DNA of 64,000 nucleotides from Sphagnum compactum. Taxonomy: Eukaryota > Bryophyta > Sphagnopsida > Sphagnales. This document shows, one piece after another, positions 34,344 to 44,454 of this stretch. Where the stretch lies: contig OZ234496.1 of the NCBI GenBank assembly GCA_965153455.1, forward strand, positions 2,542,001-2,606,000, written 5' to 3'. The notes under the pieces are model-generated. The model did not search any database, was not told the origin of the DNA, and saw only the letters and a list, made by a program, of their open reading frames with translations. The translations under genes and the position numbers were made by a program. Positions within the stretch are counted from its first letter, which is position 1. Every line of letters starts with the position of its first letter.

Positions 34344-34998
34344 TGTTGATTCAGTTCACACCTAATGCTTCAATTTAGCAAGTAGAATAATGTAAAATAT
34401 TTTTGGGGGGGACACTAGTAAGAAAAAGTAGAAAATATGTGAGTAAAACTATAAGGTGCAATATATTGGTTTTTGGGAAAAAAATTATAAGTTAATTAGT
34501 TTAAAAATAAGGTACATTTTATTCAAATAATCAATTTAATTATAATTCAAGGTATGTAATAATATGAAATAATGGATCATAATAAATATAGGGTGGTTTC
34601 AATATGTATATATTAGAAAATTAGATAATAATAGGGTGATAAAAATAGGGTGGACAATAATCTAATACCCCCCCTAAAAATGGTTGTTTAATGCATGTAA
34701 ATCCCAAACTTTACACTAAATCTCCCCCCCCCCCTGCCCCTGAAAAAATATTGTCATTCTAAAATTACAATGTACATACATGAATCACATCATGTGGACC
34801 CATCGTCCATGCACTTGCTAATCTCTACTTGCAATTACTAATTTTTTCAAATGGATCCACTATCCATTGTTTAATTACCACATCTTGGTTGTTTTTTGGA
34901 TAATATTTATTTTTTAACCTTTCTTGTTTGGAAGTAAGTAACTTGACATTTTGTATTCATTATTTTTTTTTCAAGAAAAAATAATTGTTGTTTCAACA
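34344..34998 (+). repeat. 5' LTR of the Copia element, with internal insertion
   Basis: It is 655 bp against 310 bp for the 3' LTR. The excess is a block of about 340 bp between the shared AAAATATT and AAATATTGTCATTCT. It ends in CA immediately before the primer-binding site. Confidence 0.9.
34402..34744. mobile_element. Small insertion inside the 5' LTR
   Basis: The block absent from the 3' LTR begins TTTGGGGGGGACACTAGT and ends CCCCCCCCCCCTGCCCCTG. Its ends are therefore roughly inverted (G-run against C-run), and it is flanked on both sides by AAATATT, as expected of a target-site duplication. It has no coding capacity and is AT-rich inside, consistent with a MITE-like element. The family is unknown. 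Confidence 0.65.
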
Positions 34999-36112
34999 TG
35001 GCATTAGAGCGACCTTGTTGAACAAGTAGTGATATTATTAGAATTGTTTGTCCGTTCACATTCATTCATCAGTATTTCAGATTTCTCTATCTTGCACCAC
35101 TTCATCCGAATTCTTTAAAATTTTTATCTATCATTTCAAAATAATAATTGTGTCAAAATCAGGAAGTTTTTCTTGAATAAAAGCAAAAAAACTTGAAGGT
35201 TCTTCAAACTACATTGTTTGGGAAATTAAACTTATTGTAATTATTAAGAAAGAAAAGTTATGGGATGTAATTAAAAGAGTCATTTCTTCAATTGGACTTT
35301 CTTATGGTTAAAAAAATGTTTTAGTTGATAGAAAAGCCAAGGCAATGATGATCCTCACAATAGTTGTGAAGGATAATTTGTTAAAATACATTGCAGGCAA
35401 GGATGAACCATCTATGATATGGGAAATCCTTAAGAAAAGGGTTTGACATTAAGAATGAAACAAAAACCACATTCTTGCAAAAAGATTGCACACAATGAAA
35501 ATGGAGTCCAAGGAAACTCCATGGAATAATTCATTGATGATGTTAAAGATATCACAACAATGGTGACCAACATGGGAGAAGAAGTGAAAAACAAGATACT
35601 TATGGGTATGTGGAAAGAACTTGCTATCAGTAGGAACATTTGCTAATGTTTTGTAGTTTTTGGCTTAGAAAAATGTTGGGTTTTAACAATTGTTAAACCT
35701 GAGAAAGTTGTTGTTAGAGGAGTTAGAGACGATCGAGTTGAATGGGCTCCACAAATTGGAGTTTTTTTATCATCCTACAAGCATGCTTTTGACTACTACA
35801 ATTATTTCATAAGTGAACTTATGGCACCAACGAATTGAGCATTTGAATTTTAGAAACTTGCATGATCTTTCCAATGGGAGAACATGTGGAATGCCTTTAT
35901 GACCATTGACAACAAAATATTGTGATGGTTGCTTAGCAAGAAAACAACATTAAACATAGATTCCAAAAGAAAATATGATTCGAACAACTAATTAAGTGAA
36001 ATGCCCTCATTCATTCAAATGTCAATGGACCATTGCCACACACCTCCTTAGGAGGCTCACAATATTTTATAACTTTCACTAATGATTACATAAAAAAACT
36101 TGGATTTATTTT

Positions 36113-36370
36113 ATGAATCACAAGAGTGAGTTTTTTTCTAAGTTCATAATTTTCAAAAAGTGTGTAGGAACGTTCACCAAGTTAAAGGTTCAAGTTTTGA
36201 GAACTAATAGGGGAGGAGAGTTTACCTCTCATGAATTCAATATCTTTTGTGAAAAACACGAAATTAAGAAACAGCTCATTACTACCAACTCTCCACACCA
36301 AAATGGTGTTGCAGAAAGAAAGAATAGAACAATTTTGGATAGGGCTAGATGCATAACATTAAAAAGTTAA
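36113..36370 (+). pseudogene. Copia integrase core fragment
   Basis: The open stretch encodes the Ty1/Copia integrase core: NHKSEFFSKFIIFKK, then LKVQVLRTNRGGEFTSHEF, HEIKKQLITTNSPHQNGVAE and RKNRTILDRARCITLKS. The GGEF and PHQNGVAERKNR motifs are diagnostic. The Asp of the usual R-S/T-D-N-GGEF block is replaced (RTNRGGEF), so a catalytic Asp seems lost. The frame ends in TAA and continues with LWAKAINTSNY. Confidence 0.93.
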
Positions 36371-36430
36371 ACTACACCATTTTTGTGGGCAAAAGCTATC
36401 AATACATCTAATTATTTCACTATTACCAAG

Positions 36431-37007
36431 TGAATGGTAGAGATTTAACAAGACAAGATTAAGATATTTGATTAGTTTGATTTTCAAATTACATTCAAAA
36501 GGAAAAGATTTAATACGATTTAGATCTTGATCATGATGAAGATGGGTTGTTTTTTTTATACACACACAAGACTTAAAAAGTTGTTGGAGAATATAATAGA
36601 GACATAGTATGTAGTTTAATGTTATGTTGGGCTGTGAACCACAAATTTTCTTGTTTTTCATTTCTTATTTTTAGATTTTTATATTGTAAATGTTTAACAT
36701 GTTCAATTCTGAGTAAAGAAAGTAGTAGCATATTGATGAAGTAAATAGTGAATATATTCTAAAACTATAGTGTTTTCGAATTACATAATTAAAATCTAAT
36801 CACAGATTTTGATTATCAAGGATAATTCAGAATCCAAGAAATATTGGAAAATAAACATTGATGAAATAAATGTGTGACTGTAGTCTGAAGAATAATTTGA
36901 ATGGTTTAGAATAATAGATTGTATGTGATTTAAATGTTATTATGTGTATAAGTTATATTCTTTTTAAGCAAAAAACAAAACTAAGTAAAATTTACACCTA
37001 CCATTCA
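36431..37007. mobile_element. 577-bp TIR element inserted in the Copia integrase region
   Basis: Copia coding homology stops at SNYFTITK and resumes at VDGITPEEAYTSRKLHLNHL. The block between them begins TGAATGGTAG (36431) and ends CTACCATTCA (37007), perfect 10-bp inverted ends. The interior is AT-rich without ORFs, as in a MITE. Flanking bases (CCAAG and CAAAT) share only a short imperfect word, so a target duplication is not clear. Confidence 0.7.
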
Positions 37008-37084
37008 CAAATGTTAGTTTTAGTCATTATGTTGATGGCATCACACCTGAAGAAGCTTACACAAGTAGGAAATTGCATCTTAAC

Positions 37085-37185
37085 CATTTAAAAATGTTTG
37101 GTTGTTTAATTTATGTCCACATACTAGTTGATATGCTATCAACTAGTATGTGGACGTAAATTAAACAACCAAACATTTTTAAATG
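37085..37185. repeat. Long hairpin: 48-bp inverted repeat with 5-bp loop
   Basis: The left arm, 37085-37132 (starts CATTTAAAAATGTTTGGTTG), is mirrored by the right arm, 37138-37185, with a single T/C mismatch. The loop is ATGCT. The left arm is Copia coding sequence (HLKMFGCLIYVHI). The right arm is its reverse complement and replaces the next few codons, after which Copia homology resumes (TSYNDNSKAYHCYDPTTWK). This looks like a fold-back copying event. Confidence 0.95.
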
Positions 37186-37599
37186 AACAACAAAAAATTA
37201 TTTTTTACTAGTTATAATGACAATTCAAAAGCCTACCATTGTTATGATCCAACTACATGGAAGATTTTAGTCATCAAAAATGTTGTTTTTTACAAGTTTA
37301 TACTTGGTCTTCAAGGTGTGAAAGACATTTCACTATAAGAAATCATGACTTTTTTTACTCGAATTTTGGTTAGTAAAAACCCCCATATGGTTTTTTTGCC
37401 CCTTGTATAATTTGACCAAAATGCCATTTTGGACACGTCATTTTGACTTCAATCATTTTGACTAGGTTTTTTTTACTACTAAACCATCATGATAATAATA
37501 TAGTTTGGGCAATGACCAAAAATATGTATTCTTTTTAAAATTATTTAAAAAATTGAAAATATTAATTAATTAATTAATTACCCTACCTACTACCTAATT

Positions 37600-38417
37600 A
37601 ATAAACTTAATAATTAATGTCAAATTTTTTATTGATGTACCTACCAACCCTATGTCCTAGGCCTAGGCTAGGCCAATTAGCTTAGCTAAACCAAACCATT
37701 TATGTTAGGCCAAACCCCTTAAGTTAGGCCAACCCCTTAGGTTAGGCCAAGCCCCCTAAGCTAGGCCAAATAGCCTAGGTTAGGTAGTTTAATAGGCTTT
37801 ACAACCTAGGTTACCTAATTAGGTCACCTAAGTAACCAAGGTAGTTTAGGTTGCAAGTGTGGGGACTTGAATTCTTCACCTTCACATTGAGAAGTCAAGT
37901 CCTTAACGATTACACCACCACCCCATAAGGTGATTTTCTTGGACAACATATTATAATTAACATGATTTTGGACCAATATTTGTAATCAAATTTCATGAAT
38001 TTTTTCCAACATATTGTATTGAATGAACTTGTACTTTTAAAAATCATTTACATAAATAGGTAGGTTATAGGTAGGTTAACCTAAGTAGGTAAGAGGTGCC
38101 TATTAATAAATGCATGTACCTAGGTAACATGTAGGTTATAATGTACTAGGCCTTATAGGTACCTACTAGGTCTATATTTATACCTATTTAATAAGCTACC
38201 TATGCCTATATGTTATTTAGTAGGCTACGTAGGTTATACCTACTAGCCTATTAATAGACCTAGCCTAGGCATATGAGGTAGGTAGCCTAACCTATTAGGT
38301 TGGTTTAAGCTTAGGTTACCTACCCAATAGGCTAATAGGCTACCTACTTAATAGGCCTATGCGGTTTAGACTAAGTTAGTTACATACTTAATGTAGGTCT
38401 AGGTAACTTAAGTTAGG
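37600..38417. repeat. Left subterminal repeat array of the outer CACTA element
   Basis: Short words such as CCTAGGCCTAGGC, TTAGGCCAA, TAATAGGC, GGTTACCTA and CCTACTAGGT recur in both orientations over about 800 bp. A matching array lies at 45118-45640. In CACTA elements such arrays bind a TnpA-like accessory protein; applying that here is inference. Confidence 0.8.
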
Positions 38418-39099
38418 CTACACTACTAGGAAAGTGTGGTGTAGTTCACTAGACTATTTCACTGTGCAACCATAAAAGTGAATTAAGTTCACTATAATTT
38501 CACTGCCCTTACCTTCATTGGTGAAAATGGTTCACTATATGGTGTACATGTTTACTAAGGGTGAAGTTTGTTTACTAGGTTTGTTTATTTAACATTATTA
38601 AAATAATTATTGAAAAATCTGTAGTTAATTGGGTTCAGGGCATTAGTAAATTAATTAGTTAAATGTGACATATTTATCTATATATTCCCATTTCAAGCAT
38701 TGATCATGCGTTTGATGATTATTTTCACCTACATTTTTACTCTTGTTTTTGCGGGAGGGAAAAATTATGGATGTGGTGGAAAAATAATGGCTTGACTTTC
38801 TTGTGCACGATATTGAGGTAGCATGCAGAAGACAAAAACCACTCATTCCCATGTGGGACAGAAAAATATGAAACTTTTAAATCCTTAAGTTGTGAGATGT
38901 CCAACATATGCTAGGTCCATATAGAACTTTTGATGATGCTCCAAATACATGTGTGAATGTGGACTAACTAAGGTCATTAGCCAAAATCACTGCATGTTTG
39001 TTTTTCCTGCATAAACAGTAGGTTCAACATGGGTATTCAGTTGAGGCATTGTTGAAAGTCTAGATGCTGGCCATCATTTGTGGACAGGCGAAACACAAC

Positions 39100-39320
39100 A
39101 GGCCTCCTCAGGCTAGCAGCCCTTACATACGTGTAGAATGGGCTTGGTAGGCCTAGCCCTTATGTACTGTGGAATGGGACTGGTTGGGCTAGTCCTTATG
39201 TACTATGGAACAAGCTTCAGAGGGTAGAGCTTCATAAGGCTGATGCTTACATACTATGGAACCAAGCTTCATAGAGCCAGCCAATACTTACTATGGAATG
39301 GGTATGCTTTGCAAAGCACT
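39100..39320. repeat. Degenerate tandem repeat inside the inner CACTA element
   Basis: The words CCCTTACATACGTGTAGAAT, CCCTTATGTACTGTGGAAT, TCCTTATGTACTATGGAA, GCTTACATACTATGGAA and ATACTTACTATGGAAT recur about every 50 bp, joined by GGGCTTGGTAGGCCTAG-like linkers. There are about five imperfect copies. Confidence 0.8.
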
Positions 39321-39651
39321 TGCATGATTGGTAAACCCATTAATGTTTAGATTCTCACCCAATTCTCCATCACCTACAGAACCGTGAATTGCCCTAATCA
39401 GCCAGCATGCCGGACGAGTCCCCACCCACTCCTGTCACCCATGAGACCAACCCTAGAAGATGGATTTGGAGCAGATTTCGGATATTTTGCTCCTAATTCT
39501 TTGCGCACTTTTGTTGTGCGCATGGGAGAAGCTCGTTTGTGGGACCAGAGACGAGTGCGAGGGAGGAAGGCAGGTATACAGAGAGACGGGTCAAAGGGAG
39601 ACAGGATTTCTTCGGATTTGGATTTCTTTTTCAGCGTTTGAGGTGGTCGCA

Positions 39652-40300
39652 ATGGCAACTTTCCGTTCTTGCATTTTCAAACTCGCCCATTGTGGCAGCA
39701 ACGTCTCTCAACTCCGAGGAGAACAACTTCCCACAACTCCCGCGCTTGCTGCTGCTGATCAGCATTCTACATGCAGACTGCGAGGGGTGAGGAGAATATT
39801 GTGCCCAATCGAGATTCCAACGCCGCTCAAGAATCAGAGCGGGGCTCAGATTTTAGGGAGAAACTATCATCATCATCCTCTTGGATTCTCGGCCAGGTTC
39901 GATGGGATGAACACGAGAGGAGGAGGGAGGGTGTTCGACTCGCATCCTTTTACTTCGTCGTCAGAGGAGGAACAAGAGGAGGAGGAGAAAGACGAGGTAA
40001 CGGAGGAAGGGCTTGTTGAAGGAAGTATTCCTATGCCTAGCGAAGAAAATATTAGGAACCGCGTGATGGAGGAAGTGATGCAGCGTATGACTGATGTGGA
40101 TTTGAAGGAAGCCGCGCAGAAGTACGACCTGGAAGAAGAGCTATTTAACGAAATCGATTATGCACAAGTTCTGTCCTTCCCACATCCTTTAGGTTCACTC
40201 AAGACATTTGGAAAAGCTCGAACTCAAAGTTGTTTATGATCCAGAACAGGAGTATGATTTGCAGATGAGCTGCCATGGTTTCAATCTTGAAAGGATCTGG
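39652..40300 (+). pseudogene. Captured host gene fragment of unknown function, organelle-targeted-like
   Basis: ATG 39652 starts MATFRSCIFKLAHCGSNVSQ, a basic, Ser/Cys-containing, acid-free N-terminus like a mitochondrial presequence. It is followed by an acidic Glu stretch, ENIRNRVMEEVMQRMTDVDL and KEAAQKYDLEEELFNEIDYA. At 40168-40192 a 25-bp segment with intron-like ends (GTTCTG...CTTTAG) separates that frame from HLEKLELKVVYDPEQEYDLQ. Twenty-five bases is too short to splice, so it looks like an intron remnant after internal deletion. The family was not recognised. The fragment lies in the inner CACTA element, directly before the PhzF-like fragment. Confidence 0.6.
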
Positions 40301-40338
40301 TGACTTAACGCTTGATACGATTCTTGCGAGTTTGCAGA

Positions 40339-41170
40339 TAGACGCATTCACAGATCATGCATTTGGTGGCAATTCAGCAGCGGTTTGTTATTTACCATAC
40401 GAGAAGAACGGTAGATGGCTGCAACTCATTGCCCGGGAATTCAATCTGTCAGAGACAACTTTCTTGGTGAAGAGACAGAACACAACAGCAAGAAGCAAAG
40501 ATGCACAGAAAGGGAGACTGTTGGAAGTTGATGATGAAAGTGGAAAAACCTTAAAAGATGTGTAGTAGCAGAAAAAGGGCATTGTGGTTGAGGAGGAGAA
40601 TGAATTTGATCTCCACTGGTTCACTCCCACAGTTGAGGTTTGTTGAATCCATTTCTACAGAAACTGCTGTCTGTATGCAAAGATACATACAGATTTAGGG
40701 TTTAAGGTTTAAAGGGTTTAAGTACAAGCAGGAAGGATGATGTTGTGTGTGCGTGTGTTAGAGACAGAGACAAAGACAGAGCTGACTACAGTAGGTGCAA
40801 GCAGGTTGATCTATGTGGGCATGCAACATTGGCATCTGCGCATCTTCTTTTTGCATCTGGGATTGTGTTAGGGGACACAGTTCTGTTTCACACAAAATCT
40901 GGGGTTTTGAAAGCAACTAAGGTGTCGGGCTATGAAGAGTATGAGGAGTTGCCTGAGGAAGAAGATGAGTTGGGGAAGAGGCCAGAGAGAAGGCGCCCAG
41001 GTGGTAAAGGTGTTGTGCAACTCGACTTTCCTCTTGTACCTGCTGTTCCCTGCAATGACACATTTCTTCTCTCTGAAGCTTTGGGAGGAGTTGCAATCAA
41101 ATGGGCTGGTGAAACTTCACTTGGTGACTATCTGGTAGAGCTCTCAAACTGTGAACTTGTAAAGCAGCAG
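40339..41170 (+). pseudogene. Captured PhzF-family (phenazine-biosynthesis-like isomerase) fragment
   Basis: Exon 40339-40637 encodes IDAFTDHAFGGNSAAVCYLP and LIAREFNLSETTFLVKR, then a low-complexity stretch with two consecutive TAG codons (40563-40568), then FDLHWFTPTVE. Exon 40805-~41170 encodes VDLCGHATLASAHLLFASG and GVVQLDFPLVPAVP. These are the PhzF hallmarks: D-AFT-x-x-F-x-GNxAAV, the NLSET catalytic-Glu motif and CGHATLA. PhzF enzymes are diaminopimelate-epimerase-fold isomerases; plant members have poorly known substrates. The C-terminal half, including the second CGxxT-like motif, is absent, and an acidic insertion (EYEELPEEEDELGKRPERRR) sits in the middle. Stops and truncation mean no full enzyme. 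Confidence 0.87.
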
Positions 41171-41608
41171 CAGCAGCCCCTTTGGTTCTACATTTGTGAA
41201 CCAAAAACAAATGAATGCTCTTTTTGCTTTTTGCTGATTGATAATGTTTGGTGATGATTGCAAGAACTATGTTGCACTCAGTGGAATACATCAGAGTAGA
41301 TGCTATCTTGCAGTGATTGCAGCTGTACTAACTCCTGAAACACTCCCCATTTCTTTAGTCCATCTGGTATGGACTATGGACCATAGTCTTTTGAATGCGA
41401 TCTCACCCAGTGGGACTGTCTCTGCATCTGCATGTGGTACCGACATTGAAAGCTATGAATTTCTCATGGAGTTGGCAAATATCAGGTTCCTAATTCAGCT
41501 TCTGGCAATCGGGTATTGATTTCTGTGATTCTTGAAGTGATGATGATAGCTGTGAAGGATGATGGGTGTGGAATGTTGATGTCCTGGCTTTGGAACATGT
41601 GTGTGCAG

Positions 41609-42262
41609 ATACACAAAACAAGGCAGCTGTATGAGAATATTGTGCCAAGCTTTACTGTGTATGACGTGGAGTGCCCTGAACAGCTGTGGTGCTGTTTCAC
41701 AAATGATGGGCAGTACCTGATTTGCTTCAGTAGGAATCTGCATGACGTGCTAATTTACCGGCCCTGTTGGTTATCGTACTGCCCTGCCCCTGACTCAGTT
41801 GATGAGCTACCCATCAAAGCAAAGAAATTTGAGAGCTATTTCACATTGCTTCACCAAATCCCTCTTGTGAGTGGACAAACAGAGCTCCTTTGCAAGGATT
41901 TCTTTCTTGCCACTGAGAACAATGTATATGGTATCTTTGCTGCATCGACGATACAAGACACCAACCCAGCTGCTGCAACAGGTGCAGTGCCCACAGTGCC
42001 AAGTGTTGAGAAGACTACATTCTTTCTTGTTCGGTTGGCAGATGGGGTGGTGACAGATCAGCGCATGTTTCATGATGATTATATTCACTTGGCACACAAT
42101 GCAGGGGTTTTCTTGCATGATGATTTGCTGGCTGTTTTGTTAGTAAGTTTCCAGTGCATCCACATTTTACAGGTCCGGGATGGTGGACTCTTCCTGGATG
42201 TGCGCACTATTGGCAACTTTTGTCGTGAAGATGATGAGCTTTTGCTCAACTCCCAGTCTCAG
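41609..42262 (+). pseudogene. DET1: Captured DET1 exon (De-etiolated 1), internal fragment
   Basis: A single open exon of 218 codons, flanked by CAG and a weak GTTTTT donor, encodes a long block of DET1: RQLYENIVPSFTVYDVECPE, FTNDGQYLICFSRN, PIKAKKFESYFTLLHQIPLV, ELLCKDFFLATENN, VPSVEKTTFFLVRLADGVV, HDDYIHLAHNAGVFLHDDLL and FCREDDELLLNSQSQ. DET1 is a nuclear repressor of photomorphogenesis working with DDB1 and COP10 in a CUL4-type complex. The true N-terminus and the C-terminal half are missing here, and the exon is surrounded by pieces of other genes inside a CACTA element. It is therefore a captured fragment, not the functional gene. Its frame is fully open, so it was captured recently or is still transcribed in frame (inference). 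Confidence 0.93.
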
Positions 42263-42599
42263 GTTTTTGCACTCCACTGCTCTTGTCTAAGTAATCAGTA
42301 TGGACCCCAACTTTAGATCTTCATTTGTAGTTATTGGTACAGTAACAACTTGTGGGTGGCATTGTTACTCATCTCCTGTGCATTAAGCATAGTGGATCTC
42401 AGTACATCCAATAGTGCATTGCTGGCAGGAATGTCACTCTCTGTTTTTCTCTGAGCAAATATGCCAGGCAAAGCAGGAAACTGTGCATTATTTTGTCCTG
42501 TGAGCTGGAAATTGCATGATGTGACTGGATTATATGGGTAGATGATGATTCTTCTGTTTTGTGCATAGATGGGTTTGCAAGGCACTGACAGTTAATTGG

Positions 42600-43000
42600 G
42601 CAGGAGGAGGCAAAATTTCAGCAGGAGCAGGCCATCTTGCATAAGCCCGAGACGCAGTAGCAGAAGTACCATCGGCACCACAACCCAGCAAGCCTTGGTG
42701 TTTAAAACCATGGAATAATCTAGCTACCCAGCGACGACCACACCCTCAAAGTACAAGGACTGCACTAGATGAAGCAGGCCCATTGGGCACAGCGTCCTCA
42801 CAGTCCTACATTAACCATAGTGCATCTAATGGAATCAATGGTGATAGCCAGGCTGCAGACATTGATATGCTGTACGATGGATATTTTAGGGGCCTTTTTC
42901 CAGCTGAGAATGGAAGAAGCAATGAAGCAAGCACATCCCAGACAAATGGGGTTAGATGGTTTCCTGCTGGTGGGGAGTTTGGTCAGACCATCGTGATGAT
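42600..43000 (+). other. Possible further captured fragment, unidentified
   Basis: An open stretch around 42783-42990 encodes GTASSQSYINHSASNGINGD, then AADIDMLYDGYFRGLFPAEN and EASTSQTNGVRWFPAGGEFG. It is Ser/Asn-rich and protein-like but not recognised. It lies between the DET1 and carrier fragments. It could be part of either parent gene or a separate capture. Confidence 0.35.
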
Positions 43001-43112
43001 GGTCTGGCACTTTGTGAGTGACACTCATAAGGTTATGACTACACTCATTCTTGTCATGTTGCCATTACAGTGTTGTTGGGAGTGATTTCTCTGCAATCTC
43101 GTAGATATCTCT
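43001..43112. repeat. Dispersed repeat, copy B, inside the inner CACTA element
   Basis: TGGTCTGGCACTTTGTGAGT, then GACACTCATAAGGTTATGAC, TTGTCATGTTGCC, GTGTTGTTGG and GATTTCTCTGCAATCTCG. The order and spacing match copies at 26543 and 62879. Confidence 0.8.
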
Positions 43113-43173
43113 TCTTTGTTGTAATGATTCTCTGTTGCTTCTTCCGTTTCCCAAGAGGTATCTTTTGTGACCA

Positions 43174-44454
43174 GGTTATGGAGCTTGTCAGATTTGAGCT
43201 TGTAGTTCAAGGGGGTCTGGAAGATAATGACTTGGGTGATGAAACCCATCTGTTGGGTGATGGTTTGCAGGAGGGGGAGGAACCTCAGTACAAAGATGAG
43301 ATTGACTATTTAAAGCAGCTAGTTGTCAAAGAAGGGCCAGCATGACTCTATAGTGGCTTGGTACCGCAGTTGCTTGGCATCGCTCCAGAGAAGGTGTCCT
43401 TGCAGATGATTTTTTGGGTTGTACCAAGCACCACCATTTCATCTAGAGATGTTAATATTTGATTTTTATTTTATTTGTTGATTTTCATGATTTGTGACAA
43501 ACAACCTTTTCATTTCTCTTACCTGCACTGATGTTTGTCTTTGATATATCAGGCAATGAAGCTGACAGTAAATGAGATGCTGCTAAGGGTGCTAGAGACT
43601 ATGATGCCAGGAGCTCGGATTTGGTTGCTTGAGTTCATAGCAGGTGGAGGGGGAAGATTCTCACAGGTGTGCACTCATTTGTAAGATCTGGTTTGCCATA
43701 TCCATCTTACAGCTCCTGTTTTGCAGGAATGTTTTTTGAATTGGATTTTTGTCTTGTGCATAGGTTGTCTTCACCAATCCAATGGAGATAGTCAAAGTTC
43801 GCCTTCAGACACAAGCGAAGTGGTGGGGTACCCAAAACTATGTTTGATGTTGTAAGAGAACTTGGGGTCCTGGGTCTCTACAGAGGAGCAGGCATCACTA
43901 TGGCCCGAGATGTCCCAAGCTCAGCTATTTTTTTCGCTTGCTATACACTTTTACAGCAGCTCTATCATGATCAAAACTTCATGGCCGGATGTCTAGCTGC
44001 CATTCCAGCCACTGTCTTAGTCACACCGATGGACATTATCAAGACTCGCTTGCAGGTGTGAACTCATTTTGGTACCACTCTTTCCTTCTCAATATTTTGT
44101 GTTGTATTCATCGTTTGTGCAAATTATCAACATGAATGTTTATATATCATGCGCTATAGATTGTGCAGATTATCAACATGAATGTTTATATATCATGCAC
44201 TATAGATTGTACAGTTGTGTAGTAGTGAGGAGCATCAATGGTGTTCAAGTGGATTGATGAGAACTGTTGTTGGAGCAGAAAGAACTAACTCCAGGAGAAG
44301 AACCATATAGGGATTGGCTGCAGTGTTTGCAGTTGCTCATAGAAAGGGAAGGACCTCAAGCTCTCTTCAAGGGTAGCCTTGTGCGGGTCATACGAATGAG
44401 CCCTCAGTTTGGGATCACACTCACATTCTACAGTTTGTTTTTCAATGGGTCCTA
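43174..44454 (+). pseudogene. Captured mitochondrial carrier fragment (aspartate/glutamate-carrier type)
   Basis: Pieces in order: QYKDEIDYLKQLVVKEGPA, TGA (43342-43344), LYSGLVPQLLGIAPEK; exon about 43555-43667 with AMKLTVNEMLLRVLE and EFIAGGGGRFSQ; exon from about 43766 with VVFTNPMEIVKVRLQTQAK, then a frame change near 43830-43840 to MFDVVRELGVLGLYRGAGIT and MARDVPSSAIFFACYTLL; TPMDIIKTRLQ; and a last piece (44280-44454) with LLIEREGPQALFKGSLVRVI and RMSPQFGITLTFYSLF. The two Px[D/E]xxKxRLQ motifs define the SLC25 family. The LxxGLxPQLxGIAPEKAxKL block is typical of the aralar/citrin type, which swaps aspartate for glutamate across the inner mitochondrial membrane. The nonsense codon and frameshift show it is non-functional. 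Confidence 0.9.
44119..44210. repeat. 46-bp tandem duplication, 2 copies
   Basis: ATTATCAACATGAATGTTTA with TATATCATGC.CTATAGATTGT occurs twice in a row, at period 46, in a captured intron of the carrier fragment. The copies differ at two or three positions. Confidence 0.93.
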
